Of a DNA stretch of 64,000 nt, positions 45,511-57,700 are shown in pieces (the stretch's first letter is position 1; the number at the start of each line of letters is the position of its first letter). The notes beneath the pieces are model-generated. The model saw only the letters and a program-made list of their open reading frames with translations. It was not told the DNA's origin and searched no databases. The stretch comes from Janthinobacterium sp. 1_2014MBL_MicDiv (GTDB taxonomy: Bacteria > Pseudomonadota > Gammaproteobacteria > Burkholderiales > Burkholderiaceae_D): positions 2,356,001-2,420,000 of the forward strand of contig NZ_CP011319.1 of the NCBI RefSeq assembly GCF_001865675.1, given 5' to 3'. Position numbers and translations under genes: made by a program.

Positions 45511-45886
45511 CAACTGCGGATTCAATCTATCAACGCAGCACTTTAACTTAGACACATCGTTGCAGACTGGGAATGATGCGAAAAAGAACTGGAATGGATT
45601 GCTCCACTCCCCGCAAAGCCCGGGATTAACGTTGCAAGGGGTTTAGCCAAGGAAAGTTCATGGTGGCTTCCACCGAAGCTCAATCAACTATGGCTTCAGC
45701 GCGGCACGAGTCTCGGCAGGGCAGGGGAGATAGACAGGCCAGACCCGATCTGGCCGTTGGATCAGGCAGCCACGAGATCGCACACCTGGTACCTGCCAGG
45801 ACATCCAGGCAAAACACGATCCATCGATTTTTCATCTTTCAAGAACCATGGATCAGGGGAGTCTAAGCTACTGACAGCAACTCATG
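45511..45886 (+). repeat. Long interspersed repeat, R2 plus R1, fullest copy (B)
   Basis: About 375 bp. The left part (45511-45690) matches 39837-40008; the right part (45673-45886) matches 30673-30890 and 62815-63031. The only copy in the window with both parts, so it suggests the complete unit. No credible coding frame. Confidence 0.75.
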
Positions 45887-46062
45887 GCGATTTAGTATTG
45901 ATGTAACAACACCGTCACATTTGAATGCCACTATGCACCATTTCAGAATGGTGCAGCTACCTTGCCGACTCGATCCGTCATCCTGCCATGGCCCATGCAG
46001 CACCGCTGCTGGCTTGACGACGCTCGCGGCAATGCACGGTGGCGGAATCGACAGGGGTGCGT
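45887..46062. other. Leader region of the surface-signalling locus
   Basis: No gene. It should contain the promoter for the STN-sigma-FecR genes; GTAAC near 45903 and CGTC near 45913 resemble ECF promoter elements but are too close together to be convincing. Confidence 0.35.
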
Positions 46063-46821
46063 ATGTACGTCGGCGGCTTGAGCTGCAACGGGCTGGCGCT
46101 CTTCTGGGTACTGAGTGGGCTTATCGGATTAACAGGGGACGCCCATGGCGCTCCTCCCGATTTTCCGCCTACCGGTGCTGCACGTGTCGATCCCGTTTCT
46201 GATGCGGCTATTTCTCTCCTTGCTTTCAGTATCCCGGCGCAGCCGCTCAATGCGGCGCTGAACCAATATGCGGACATCACCGGACAGCCTGCATTGTTTT
46301 CTAGTGATATCGCGCATGCCCGTACCTCCACGGCAGTATACGGCCATCATTCGGCCGAAGCGGCATTGCGCATCCTGCTCGAAGGTACCGGACTGGTTGC
46401 TGACAGGCGCAGTTCTGGCCTGGGCCAGACCTTCATTCTGAAAGAGGCTGCCGTGGCATCCGCAGCACCGGCATCTACCTTGCCGCGCAATGGCATGGCC
46501 GAGCTGTTCAGCGAGAATGGCTATGCCGGACTGGTTCAGATGCGTATCTGGCAGGCGCTGTGCTCGGATGCGCTTACCCGTCCGGGAAACTACACGTCCT
46601 TGCTGCGGTTTTACCTGGAAACGGATGGCCGCATCGGCGGCGCCCGCCTGCTCGGCAGCAGTGGCGATCCCCGCCGCGATGCCGCGTTGCTGCATACACT
46701 GCGCCGTGTGCACATCGGCAGCGTCCCGCCAACGGCGATCGCGCGCCAGCCTTTGACCATGTTGGTTGCACCTAATGCCCCGGATGCCGGGCCGCAGTGC
46801 GAGCGGCAGGGAGCGGGCTAG
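46063..46821 (+). CDS. STN-domain periplasmic protein with TonB-like C-terminus
   Basis: A 252-residue secreted protein. A hydrophobic N-terminus (LALFWVLSGLIGLTGDAHG) acts as signal. An STN domain (secretin/TonB short domain) lies at about 55-130: FSIPAQPLNAALNQYADITG, GHHSAEAALRILLEGTGL. The C-terminal ~80 residues (YTSLLRFYLETDGRIGGARL, PRRDAALLHTLRRV) resemble a TonB C-terminal fold. In signal-transducing receptors the STN domain contacts FecR. ATG 46063 is preferred for its AGGGG upstream; a GTG at 46039 is the alternative. It ends 2 bp before the sigma gene, so they are cotranscribed. Confidence 0.78.
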   Translation: MYVGGLSCNGLALFWVLSGLIGLTGDAHGAPPDFPPTGAARVDPVSDAAISLLAFSIPAQPLNAALNQYADITGQPALFSSDIAHARTSTAVYGHHSAEAALRILLEGTGLVADRRSSGLGQTFILKEAAVASAAPASTLPRNGMAELFSENGYAGLVQMRIWQALCSDALTRPGNYTSLLRFYLETDGRIGGARLLGSSGDPRRDAALLHTLRRVHIGSVPPTAIARQPLTMLVAPNAPDAGPQCERQGAG

Positions 46822-46823
46822 CC

Positions 46824-47339
46824 ATGGCCGAAGGCACGCAGCTCGTTCTGCTGAACTACCTGGGCAAGCATTACGCTTCCATCAAGCAACGCCTGACGCG
46901 CAAGCTGGGCAATGCGGAAGATGCCGGCGATGCACTGCACGATACCTGGCTGCGCCTCAAGGGCGGCGAGGACCTTGGGCCCGTCCAGAATCCCGGTGCC
47001 TACCTGTCCCGGATGGCGGTCAACATTGCGGTGGACGTGCGGCGCCGGCACAGCCGCCTGCTGTCCGGCGATAATGTCGATGCATTGCTGGAGGAGCTGG
47101 TGGATCCGGCCCCCGGTCCGGCGCGGACGGCCGAGATACGCTCGGACCTGGATGCCCTGTTCCAGCTGCTCGACCGCATGCCCGAGCGCCGCCGTGCCGT
47201 CGCGCTGCTCGTGCATGCGGAAGGCGTGACGCAAAAAGAGGCGGCCCAGCGGCTGGGCGTGTCGTTGCGGACGGTCGAATACGAATTGAAGCGCGTCCAT
47301 GAGCGCCTGGACGCTTATCTGGCGGCGGAGCATGAATAA
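46824..47339 (+). CDS. FecI-type ECF sigma factor
   Basis: A 171-residue sigma-70 family factor with region 2 (YLGKHYASIKQRLTRKLGNA, then DALHDTWLRL) and region 4 (RRAVALLVHAEGVTQKEAAQ, then LGVSLRTVEYELKRVHERL). It lies between an STN protein and a FecR-like protein, the classic layout of cell-surface signalling. The likely target is the downstream filamentous haemagglutinin gene. The start at 46824 follows the STN stop by 2 bp. Confidence 0.88.
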   Translation: MAEGTQLVLLNYLGKHYASIKQRLTRKLGNAEDAGDALHDTWLRLKGGEDLGPVQNPGAYLSRMAVNIAVDVRRRHSRLLSGDNVDALLEELVDPAPGPARTAEIRSDLDALFQLLDRMPERRRAVALLVHAEGVTQKEAAQRLGVSLRTVEYELKRVHERLDAYLAAEHE

Positions 47340-47462
47340 TGCGGGTTTTCCGGGGCGCCATTCGTCATCAAGTATGAGAGAGCAAAAAACATATGCATGC
47401 AGCACGCAGCAGCCCGCAGGTTTCCTGCCTCGCGGCCCGGCCTGGCCGCTGGACCTGACACG

Positions 47463-48461
47463 ATGAAGACGCCGCCGCCCAAGGACAGCCGCGCCGCTTC
47501 GTCCGCCGATCTGGACGCCCAGGCGTGGAACTGGTTGCGCCTGCTCACCTCGGGAGACGCGCGCGAAGTGGATGCGCAACGGTTCCGGCGCTGGGTCAAG
47601 TCCAGTCCCTTGCATCAGGCCGCGTACAACGACGTGAAGCGGCGCTGGGATGTGCTTGAGGCCCCGGCCCGCGAGTTGCTGCGCGCCAGACCGCAGGCCG
47701 TGCCGGCGCGCGCGCGACGTCCCCTGCTTGCGCCCGGTGGACGGCGGGCTTTTCTCGGCGCTGCCATCGGCGCGGCGGCCGTCGCCGGCGTGGCCGTGAT
47801 CCATCCGCCCCTGGGCTTGTGGCCGGGGCCGGACGAGTGGGCGGCAGACGAGCGCACCGCCCCTGGCGAACAGCGCACGCTGGCCCTGTCCCAGGGTGTC
47901 GACGTCATCCTCAATACGCGCACCAGCGTACGCCGCCAGACCGATGGCGGCAGGCTGGTCGGCCTGGATCTGCTCACGGGCGAGGCGTCCATCGACCTGA
48001 GGGAGGCGGGGCCGGCCTTTGCCGTCGTGGCCGGCGTTGGCCGCAGCCTGCTCGAATCCGGACGGGCCGAAGTGCGCCACCTCGATGGCAAGGTCTGCGT
48101 CACCTGTATCGATGGCGCCGTCCGCGTGGAGCATCCGGCCGGCGCGCGTCAGCTGCATGCGCGCCAGCAAATGGTTTATGGCGCCAGTTCGCTGGGCGAC
48201 ATCACCGGCATCGATCCGAAAACGGTGTCGGCCTGGCGCCAGGGGATGCTGGTGTTTAACCAGGCCCCCCTGGCCGACGTGCTCGACGAAATCAATCGTT
48301 ACCGCGCCGGCCGCGTGGTGCTGATGAACGATGCCGTGCGCAACAAGCCCGTCAGCGGGCGTTTCTTCACGGCCTCGCTGGACCTGGCGCTGTGGCAGTT
48401 GCAGGAGTCGTTTCAGCTGCAGGCACGGTCGCTGCCGGCGGGATTGCTGCTCTTGAGCTGA
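47463..48461 (+). CDS. FecR-family anti-sigma factor / sigma regulator
   Basis: A 332-residue inner-membrane protein. The cytoplasmic N-terminal DUF4880 region (AWNWLRLLTSGDAREVDAQR) would bind sigma; one membrane helix lies at about 97-113 (AFLGAAIGAAAVAGVAV); the periplasmic FecR domain follows (RTAPGEQRTLALSQGVDVIL). The C-terminus (FNQAPLADVLDEINRYRAGR) resembles the STN-like module of FecR proteins. It pairs with the FecI-type factor 123 bp upstream. Confidence 0.88.
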   Translation: MKTPPPKDSRAASSADLDAQAWNWLRLLTSGDAREVDAQRFRRWVKSSPLHQAAYNDVKRRWDVLEAPARELLRARPQAVPARARRPLLAPGGRRAFLGAAIGAAAVAGVAVIHPPLGLWPGPDEWAADERTAPGEQRTLALSQGVDVILNTRTSVRRQTDGGRLVGLDLLTGEASIDLREAGPAFAVVAGVGRSLLESGRAEVRHLDGKVCVTCIDGAVRVEHPAGARQLHARQQMVYGASSLGDITGIDPKTVSAWRQGMLVFNQAPLADVLDEINRYRAGRVVLMNDAVRNKPVSGRFFTASLDLALWQLQESFQLQARSLPAGLLLLS

Positions 48462-48555
48462 ACGGCTCGCTCCATCGGGTTGCACCACAGGTCCCGGGGC
48501 ATTGGCGCGCGTGTCGCCCGGCGTTGTGCGCCGTATTTCGCGCTGTGCGCAGAGG

Positions 48556-48608
48556 TTACAAAAAAAAGTTTCAAAAAAGTTTGCGGTATTTGCGCGGTGC
48601 GGTTCGTC
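48556..48608 (+). promoter_or_regulatory. Candidate ECF-sigma promoter of the haemagglutinin gene
   Basis: In the 278 bp leader, an A-rich tract with AAAAAAGTTTC-type repeats (48559-48582) precedes CGTC at 48605-48608. ECF promoters of FecI-like factors commonly combine an A-rich -35 region with a CGTC -10, though the spacing here is loose. The leader 48462-48739 contains no gene. Confidence 0.35.
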
Positions 48609-48739
48609 ACCCTTGCATAGGGGCCCTTCCTGTCGCCGGCGCTACTCGGCTGCGATGGAGAAAGCCTTCATGAATGTGGCTGGCCGGTGCGAGACGGGCA
48701 GCCGGACGGCATCGACTCAATGACCAGGCGGAAACTTAC

Positions 48740-51700
48740 ATGGACACACGCGGGCGCAGTGGCAGGGAAAATCAAACGATACGCAAGCAGGATCGGGTAT
48801 TCAGGCTGGCACCGCTGGCGCGGGCCATCGCGCTGGCGCTGGCCGCCGGCGCGGTGACGGTGCCGGCCCATGCGCAGCGCGCGTTCAGTCCGGCATGGTT
48901 TGCCGACAAGGGCGCGGTCCGGGACACGGCGTCGCAAACGGGCCGGCTGCCCAACGGCTTGCCTGCATCCAACCTGACGAGCCCGCTTGGACAGCAGCAG
49001 AAGGCCAACGAGCAACTGCAGCGCTCCATCAGCAACCTGAACCTGGCCGCGCGCGGCATCGCGGCGCAGCAGTCGGCCCAGGCTGCCGCCCGCCTGGCGG
49101 CAGCGAACGGAGCATCCGTTCCCGACGGCATGACCGTGGGTGGCTTGAAAATCGATACCGATTCGCTGAGCGCAGGCTGGCACAACGCCAATGCCCCGAC
49201 GCTTTCCCAGGTCGACGGCCGCAGCAACGTCGCCATCGAACAGACGGCCGACAAGGCTATCCTGAACTGGGAAACGTTCAATGTCGGTCGCAATACGACG
49301 GTCGAATTCAGGCAGCAGAAGGAGTGGGCCGTTCTCAACCGCGTCAACGATCCGAATGCGCGCCCCTCGCAGATCCAGGGCCAGATCAAGGCCGATGGCA
49401 CGGTGCTCATTGTCAACCGCAACGGCATCGTCTTCCATGGCAGCAGCCAGGTCAATACGCGCAACCTCGTCGCCGCCGCCGCCCAGATCGATGACGGCCA
49501 GTTCAAGACCAGCGGCATCTACACGGCCAATGCCAGCCAGCCCAGCTTTACCAATGCCCAGGGCAAGGTAGAGATCCAGTCCGGCGCCCGGATCGCCACC
49601 CAGGCCCCGAAGACTTCCACCGAAGGGGGCGGCTACGTCCTGCTGCTCGGCAAGGAGGTGCACAATGGGGGGGACATCGCCACGCAGAAAGGCCAGACCA
49701 CGCTTGCGGCCGGCAACAGTTTCGTCATCAAGAGGGGCGTGGGCACGGATGGCAACCAGGCGTCGACCACGCGCGGCAACGAAGTCACGCCGCAGTTCAG
49801 CGGCGACAAGCTTGCCGGCAAGGTCAGCAATACCGGTCTGATCCAGGCCTATGAGGGCGACGTGACCCTGGTGGGGCGTGACGTCCAGCAAAACGGCATC
49901 GTCCTTGCCACCACCAGCGTCACCGCGCGCGGCACCGTGCACCTGAACGCCATCGGCGCGGACGGCAAGGTGGTTTTCGGACAGGGCGCCGCCACCGCCG
50001 TGCTGATCGAGGGCGACGGCAAGACGGCCCTGGACAGCCAGCGCGCGGGCCTGCGCAGCCCCGTGCTGGCCAGCGCCGACAACATTGTGGCCCTGGCCGA
50101 TCGCCGCGACCAGTCCCGCATCGAGATCGCCAGCGGCGGCACGGTCGACTTCCAGAGCGACTCGCTCACGCTCGCCACGGGCGGCCAGATCGTGGTCAAC
50201 GCAGCGGGCCGCAGCCTGGTGCGCGAGCGTGCCATGCTCGATGTGTCCGGTGCCGTGGGCGTGAATGTGGCGATGGCGTCCAACAATGTCGAAGTCAACA
50301 TCCAGGGCAACGAACAGCGCGATGCCCCGCTCAACCGGGACGGCAAAAGCCTCAGCAGCAACGACGCGTGGATCGACCGCCGCCGCCTCGTCTTCGTTCC
50401 CAAGGGCACGAACGGCTACGACAGCGACCGCTGGTACACGGCCGGCGGCCTGCTGGAGGTGGGCGGCTATCTTGGCACCGCGGGCCACACCGTGGGCGAA
50501 TGGATGGCGCAGGGCGGCACGGTGAACTTCGGCGGCAACGAGGTGGTCACGCAGGCCGGATCGCACATCAACCTGTCCGGCGGCACGATCGATGTGCAGA
50601 ACGGCTTCATCCGCCAGACCTGGCTGAAGGGGGCCGATGGGCGCTTGTACGAAGTCAGCCAGGCCCCGGGCGACCAGCGCTACACGGGCGTCTACAAGGG
50701 CTTCGAGGACAAGCACGAACGCTGGGGCGAGAAGGCGACCGGCTATTACTACAACCCGCTGATCGGCATGCAGAGCCGGCTGGAAAGCGGCTACACGGTG
50801 GGCCGCGATGCGGGCGTGCTGGTGGTCGGGACGAAGAACGCGGTGCTCGAGGGCGACATCGCGGGCAATACCTTCCAGGGAAGCCGCCAGACGCAGGCGG
50901 CGCAGGCCGGGCTCGACGGATACGACCAGTCGCAGCTGGCCGTGGCGCGCGGCGGGCAGCTGGCAGTCGGCAAATATCTGCCGTACTTCGTCAAGGACAG
51001 CGCCACCTTGCAGTACCAGCTGACGGCAGATGCGGGCACGCTGCGGGACGTCATCCTGCGCAAGGACGTCCGCAAAGTCGCCGCCGGCCTGGACATGGAC
51101 ACCGTGCTGCCGCAGGAGCGGCAAGGCACGCTGTTCCTCGACACCGAGCGCTTGAACGGCTTCGGACTGGGCGGGATCAAGATCGCGGCGCGCAACAGCA
51201 TCACGGTCCAGGACGACCTGGCCGTGGGCCATGCGGGCGAAATCACGCTGTATGGGCCGAAGGTGGAGGTCAACGCCGACCTGACGAGCCGTGGCGGCAC
51301 GATCCGGCTGGGCAATGTACTGAACCAGATCGGCAACAATCTGCAGGTCCAGGATACGCTGCTTGCCGCGCCGGCGGGAACGGCGGCGGGCGTGACGGTG
51401 GCGCAAGGGGTGACGCTCGATGCCAGCGGGCTGTGGAGCAACCAGTTGCCCGATGCCGGTGATGGCAGCCGTTTGCCTTACCTCAACGGCGGTAGCGTGG
51501 CCTTGCGCAGCAGCGGCAACGTGATCCTGGCGGCCGGCAGCCGGGTGGATGTGTCCTCCGGTGCGGCACTCGATGCTGCAGGCCGGGCTTCCGCAGGCAA
51601 GGGCGGCAACCTGACGCTGGCCGCCAACGCCGGCACCGCCAGCAGCCTGGGCAATCTGGTATTGAACGGCGAGCTGCTCGGCTACGGCGTCAGTGGCGGC

Positions 51701-54700
51701 GGGCGCCTGAGCGTGCAGGCCGGCAAGGTGCTGATCAGCGATCAGGCCGTCGCGCCGCAGGCGGGGACCTTGCTGCTTGGCGGCGACTTCTTCAACAAGG
51801 GTTTTGGCGCGTATGACATCACCGGCAATACCGGCTTGCTGGTGGCCGATGGCACGCAGGTCGACGTGACAGCACCCGTGTACCGTCTCAATGCAAGCGC
51901 GCAGGAGGTGCCGGGCGGCGCCGGTCCGCGCAGTGCGCTGGACATCTGGATGCCGCCCCAGTACCAGGAAAACCCCGCCAAGGGCCAGTTGACCTCGCGC
52001 AAGGGGGCGAGCCTGAATCTGCAAGCGGGCACCTCGCTGTGGTCGACGGCCGCGCAGATGGCGACGGCGCAGGCGCGCATCGGCCAGGGTGCCCGGATCA
52101 GCGTCGACCCGGGCCAGTCCATCAGCGTGCGCAGCATAGGTCAGTTGAGCGTGGACGGCACCCTGAACGCCTGGGGCGGCAGCATCGCCCTGGGCGGCGT
52201 CAGCGTGCAACCCACCGTGTCTGACAGCGTGGAAGCCCAGGGCCATGGCCGTTCGATCTGGGTCGGTGAGCAGGCGGTGCTCGATGTGGCTGCGCGCGCC
52301 GTCACCGCGGTGGACAGCCTGGGCCGGCACTACGGCACGGTGGGGCCGGGCGGCAATATAGCGATCGGCGGCGCGGTCGATGCCGCCACCGGGATCGCCG
52401 ATGCGGCCAACCTGTTCGTGGTGGTGCGCGAAGGCGCGCGCCTTGACGCCTCGGGCAGTCATGCGGTGCTGGACCTGCCCGGCGCCGGCGGCCCGAGCGT
52501 GGTCGCCAGTCGTGGCGGCAGCATTTCCCTCGCGTCCAATAATGGCGTGTACCTGGACGGCACGCTCGTGGCCAACAGCGGCGGTGCGGGGGCGGCCGGC
52601 GGCAGCCTGAGCCTGGCCCTGGAAGCGCCGCTCTACATCGATGCGGCCACGGCCCGCGTGCGGCAAGCCCGTGAATGGATCGTCAGCGCAGCCGACCCCG
52701 CTTCGTCGTTGCCGAACGGTAGTACCCCCGAATCCGCCGCCGGCAGCCTGGCCTACGGCCATGGCCGGCTGGCGGCCAGCCAGGTCAAGGCGGGCGGCTT
52801 CGATAACCTTTCGCTGCTGAGCAATGGCCTGATCAGCTTTGACGGCGACGTGTCGCTGCGCCTGGGGCAGAGCCTGAGCCTGTACGCGGGAGCCATGGCC
52901 CTGGCCGATGGCGCGGCCCGGCAGTCCCAGGTGCGGCTGGCGGCGCCGCATGTGCGGCTGGCCGGCGTTGGCAACAATAGCCAGAACAGCGTCGACAGCG
53001 CCGTGCGCCCGACGGTCCAGGGCGGCGTTTCCACGCAGGACGCGGCCGGCGTATTGCGGGTGGAGGCGGCCAACGTGCTGGAGCTGCGTGACGGCGTCAG
53101 CGTCGGCGCCCATGCCGCGCGTTCCAAAGCCTTGGCCGATGGCATCGACCGCCGCGCCTTCGACCAGACTGAGCTGATCAGCCAGGGCGACATGCGCTTC
53201 CTGGCGCGCAGCTCCAGCAAGACCCAGACCAGCCTGACCACCCAGGCCGACCTGAACCTGACGGCGGCGCAAATCTACCCCGCGACGGGGGCCATTGCCG
53301 AGGTCACGGCTGGCAACGTGGGCGCCAACAGCGACTTTGACCCGGCGCGTACCTTGCGCATCGGCAGGGTCGGCAGTACGGCCCCGGCGCAACCGTATTC
53401 CGTGTTCGGCAGCTTATTGCTGAGTGCCTCGACGATTGAACAAGGTGGGGTGCTGCGGGCCCCCATGGGCAAGCTCAGCCTGGGCGTCGGTGCGGACATT
53501 CGTCACGCCACCAAGGTGATCAGCCTGTTGCCGGGCAGCCTGACCTCCGTCGGCGCCGGCGGGCTGGTGCTGCCATATGGCGGCACGGTCGACGGCGTGA
53601 CCTGGCGCTATGACGGCAAGCAGGTGGAGTTGCTGGGCGTCGGCGGCACTTACGGCACGGGCAGCCTGGCCGTGGGCGTGCAACTGACGGGACGCTCGCT
53701 CAATGTGCTGCCAGACGCGGTGCTGGACCTGTCCGGTGGCGGCGAATTGCTCGGCGCGGCGTTTGTTTCCGGACGGGGCGGTTCCACCGATGCGCGCTAC
53801 CACCCGCTGGTACAAGTGGGCAAGGATGGGCGCCTGGTCTTGCCGGCGCTGGCCACCAACCCCGTCTACGCCATTGTCCCCGGCGCCCAGGCAGGCGTAG
53901 CGCCCAGCGGCGGCGAAGCGGGGGCGAGCCAGCCGTTGGCGGGGCAGCAGATCAGCATCGGCGCCGGGGTTCCCGGCCTGGCGGCAGGCACCTACACCTT
54001 GCTGCCGTCCACCTACGCCTTGCTGCCGGGTGCCTTCCGTGTCGAGATCAACGGCCTGGCGCCTGCCTTCGCCCCTGGCACCACGCCGCATGCGTCGGCC
54101 ATGAACAACGGCTCCTGGTCAAGCGAAGGCGTGCTGTCCATTGCGGGTACGGGCATACGCGACAGCCTGGCCAGCCAGGTGATCATCACCCCCGCACAGG
54201 TATTGCGCAGCTATTCCCAGTACAACGAAACCCGCTATGCGGAGTTCGTGCGCGCCGATGCGCTTCGGCTGGGCGTGCCGCGGGCCGCACTCGAGGCAGA
54301 CGCCAAAACGCTGAAGTTGCAGCTGCTTGACGGTCAAGAGGGTCTGGGGCTTGCCTTTGGCGGGGAAGGGCGTTTCAAACCCACCGAAAATGGGTTTGGC
54401 GCCACAGTGTCGCTGTTGTCCAGCGGCGATCTGGAAGTGATTGCCGACGGCGCCCGGGCCAGTACGGCGCCGTCGATGGTGTCCGTGCGCGCCAGCGACC
54501 TCAATGCCCTGGGTGCTGCCCGTCTGGTGGTGGGCGGCGAAATGACGGTGATGTATGGCCAGGGCGGCAATTTCGCGGAATTCGACAAGGGAGGCACGAT
54601 CGCCAATTCCGTGTCCGTGCGCGAGGGCGCAACCCTGGCGGCGCCGGAAGTGTTCCTGGTGACGGGCAGGTCCGCGGGGACCATAACAGTCGAGCAAGGC

Positions 54701-57700
54701 GCCTCGATCAATACTGTGGGCCGCGGCAAGGCCGCCTATGATACGGATGATGGTTTTATCTATCGGCCAGGCATCAGGAGTGTGCTGGCCGTCTCCAACG
54801 GGCGCTTGCAAATGCTGGCCCCCGTCAATGGCAATGGTTTTATCGGACCGGGCAGCATCCTGGTCGGCCAGTGCAATGCAGCTGCCTGCAGCGGCGAAAC
54901 GTCGCTGTATTCGGACGGCTCGATTGCCTTTGCCACCAGCAACCGGTTTGCCTTGAACGACGGCGTGCGCTTCGGCACCCGCCACCTGGCGCTGGCGGTG
55001 GGCGGTATCAACGTCGGCGGCGCCGAGGCGCTGGCCGACGCTGCCGCGCGGGGCGTGCTGCCGTCGGGCCTGACCCTGAACCAGCAAGTGATGGACCGGC
55101 TGCTGCGCGGCGACACTTCCCGCGGCGCGCCGGCCCTGCAAAGCCTGGCGCTGACCGCCGGACAGTCCTTGAACTTTTATGGCAGCACGACCCTCAGCAC
55201 GCTGGACGGTTCGGGCAAGTCGCTGCTCGACCAGCTGCTGTTGACCACCCCGGCGATCTACGGTGACGGCAACGCGGGCGATGTGGCGCTGATCCAGACC
55301 GGCACCCTCGTGTGGGGTGGCGACACCGGCGCGCCGCCGTCCGTGATCGGCAATGGCGCGGGCACGGGAAGCGGCACCCTGGAGCTGCAGGCCCGGCGCA
55401 TCGAATTCGGCTATGGCCGCAACGCCCAGCCCGACAGTGTTGCCAGCAATGGCCGCATGACCCTGGGCTTTGCCAACGTCAGGCTCAACGCCAGCGAACG
55501 CATCACGGCCAACCATAAAGGCAGCCTGGCCGTGCATCAGTCCCAGGGCGCCTATGCCGTGGGCAAGGGCTTTGCGTACAGCGGCGGCAACCTGGCCATC
55601 AGCACGCCTTTGCTCACGGGCGAAGCCGGTTCCGTCAACCGCATCACCGCCGGTGGCGCGGTGACCGTCGCGACCCCGGCCGGCGGCACTGCGCCGGTCG
55701 ATGCGGCGGCCATCGACGCGCTGGGCGCCGAGCTGCTGCTGTCCGGACGCAGCCTGGCCCTCGACACGGCGGTGGTGCTGCCGAGTGGAAAATTGACCCT
55801 GGGCGCCGATGAAGAACTGACCCTGGGCGCCGCTTCGCGCCTGGACCTCAGCGGCCGCAAGGTGCAGATCAACGACGTCAGCAAATACAGCTGGGGCGGC
55901 GACGTGACCCTGGAGAGCCGGCACGGCAACGTCCGCCAGGCGGCCGGCGCGCTGATCGACCTGTCGACCCAGTCCAACCAGGGCGGCTTGCTCAAGGCCG
56001 TGGCCGAGGACGCCAACGCGGGGCAGATCGACCTGCAAGGGCAAATCCGCGCCGCCGGCAGCGGTTATTCCGATGCGGGCGGCACCCTGGTGCCGTACAA
56101 GGCGGGCGGGGTGGACATCCGCGCGCAGCGGGTGGGGGATTTCGCCGCGCTGAACCAGCGCCTGAACCAGGGGCAGGTGTTTGGCGCGCGCAGCTTCCAG
56201 CTCAAGCAGGGCGACCTGCAGATCGGCAATGAACTCAAGGCCAGCCAGGTCAATGTGTCGCTGGATAACGGCAGCCTGACGGTGACGGGCACCATCGACG
56301 CCAGTGGCGAACGGGTCGGCAGCATACGCCTGGCCGGCAAGCAGGGCCTGACCCTCGCCGGCAGCGCCGTGCTCGATGCCCACGGCACGCTATTGCGCGT
56401 CGACAGCTACGGCAAGATCATCGACGCACCCAACCGTGCGGTGGTCGAACTCAACAGTGGCGACGGCCAGCTGACCCTGGCCGACGGCGTGCGCATCGAC
56501 TTGCGTCACGGCACGGCAGCTGCCCCGGGCAACCGGCCGGGGCAATACGACGGCCTGGCCCGCGGCACCCTGGAGCTGAACGCGCCACGGCTGCATGCCG
56601 ATGACGTGGCCATCGATGCGGCCGGGCGTGTCGCTATCCTGGGCGCCCGCTCCGTCGCGCTCAATGCCCTGGCCCGTTACACCGACGCGCCCGCCGGCAC
56701 CGCGCCGTCGGCCAGCGGCCGCCCGTATCAGCTCATCGACCAGCATTACCTCGATGAAAAACACGCGCTCGGCACTACCTTCATCAACAAGGCCCTGGGC
56801 AACGACGGGCTGATGAAAGGCAAGCTGGCTGGCTTGAACAACGGCAGTTACCGCGATGCCTTCCGCCTGCGCCCCGGCATTGAAATCGTCACGGAAGGCG
56901 ATCTGGTTGTCAGTGGCGACCTGGACCTGTCGGGCATGCGCTATGCCAGCGTCAATCCCAACACGCCGAAGACCTCGGTTTACGGCTCGGGCGAGGTGGG
57001 CAGCCTGGTGGTGCGCGCCGGTGGCAACCTGGACATCTACGGCAGCATCAACGACGGTTTTGCCCCGCCGCCGGCCACTCCGGACGATAAGGGCTGGGTG
57101 CTGACGCCCGGCCTGCAAGGGTTCGGCAGCGATGTGGTCGTGCCCGGGCCTGGCGTCGTGCTGGCTAATGGCAGTGCATTCCCCACTGGCAAGATCCTTA
57201 ACTATCCGCTGCCTATCCAGGCCACCATGCTGGCCCAGGGCACGGTGCTGCCCGCCGCAGGCATCCTCGATGCCCCATGGAGCGTACCGGCCAACACCGT
57301 GTTGAGCGCGGCCGTGCACGACAGCACCGGCAAGCTGCTGTATGCCGCCGGCACCCTGTTGCAGCAAGCCGTCGTGCTGGCCGCCGGCACGCGGCTGGAC
57401 GCGGGCACCTTGCTGGCGGGCGCGGCCTCGCTGCGCGCCATGACCTGGCCGGCGGGCGTGCCATTGCCCAGCCGTGGGTCCGTGACGGGCAGCGCGGCCG
57501 ACGGCGTGCTGCTGGCCGGCAACCTTGCACTCCACGTGGGTGCGCTGATTCCTTTCGGCACGGACGTCAAGTTGCCCGATGGCGCGCTGTCCGTGCCCTT
57601 GCGCACCGCGACGGGCGCCGTGGCGCGGCAGAACTGGGCCGTGGCGCCGATGCTGGCCGAAGGTTCGCAGTCGTGGTCGTTGCGCCTGGTGTCGGGCGCC

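Noticed and set aside
48668..53392. A 1574-codon open frame on the minus strand
   Set aside because: It lies antisense to the haemagglutinin gene. Its translation is rich in Arg, His, Gln and Ala with no domain, as expected for the antisense of GC-rich coding DNA.
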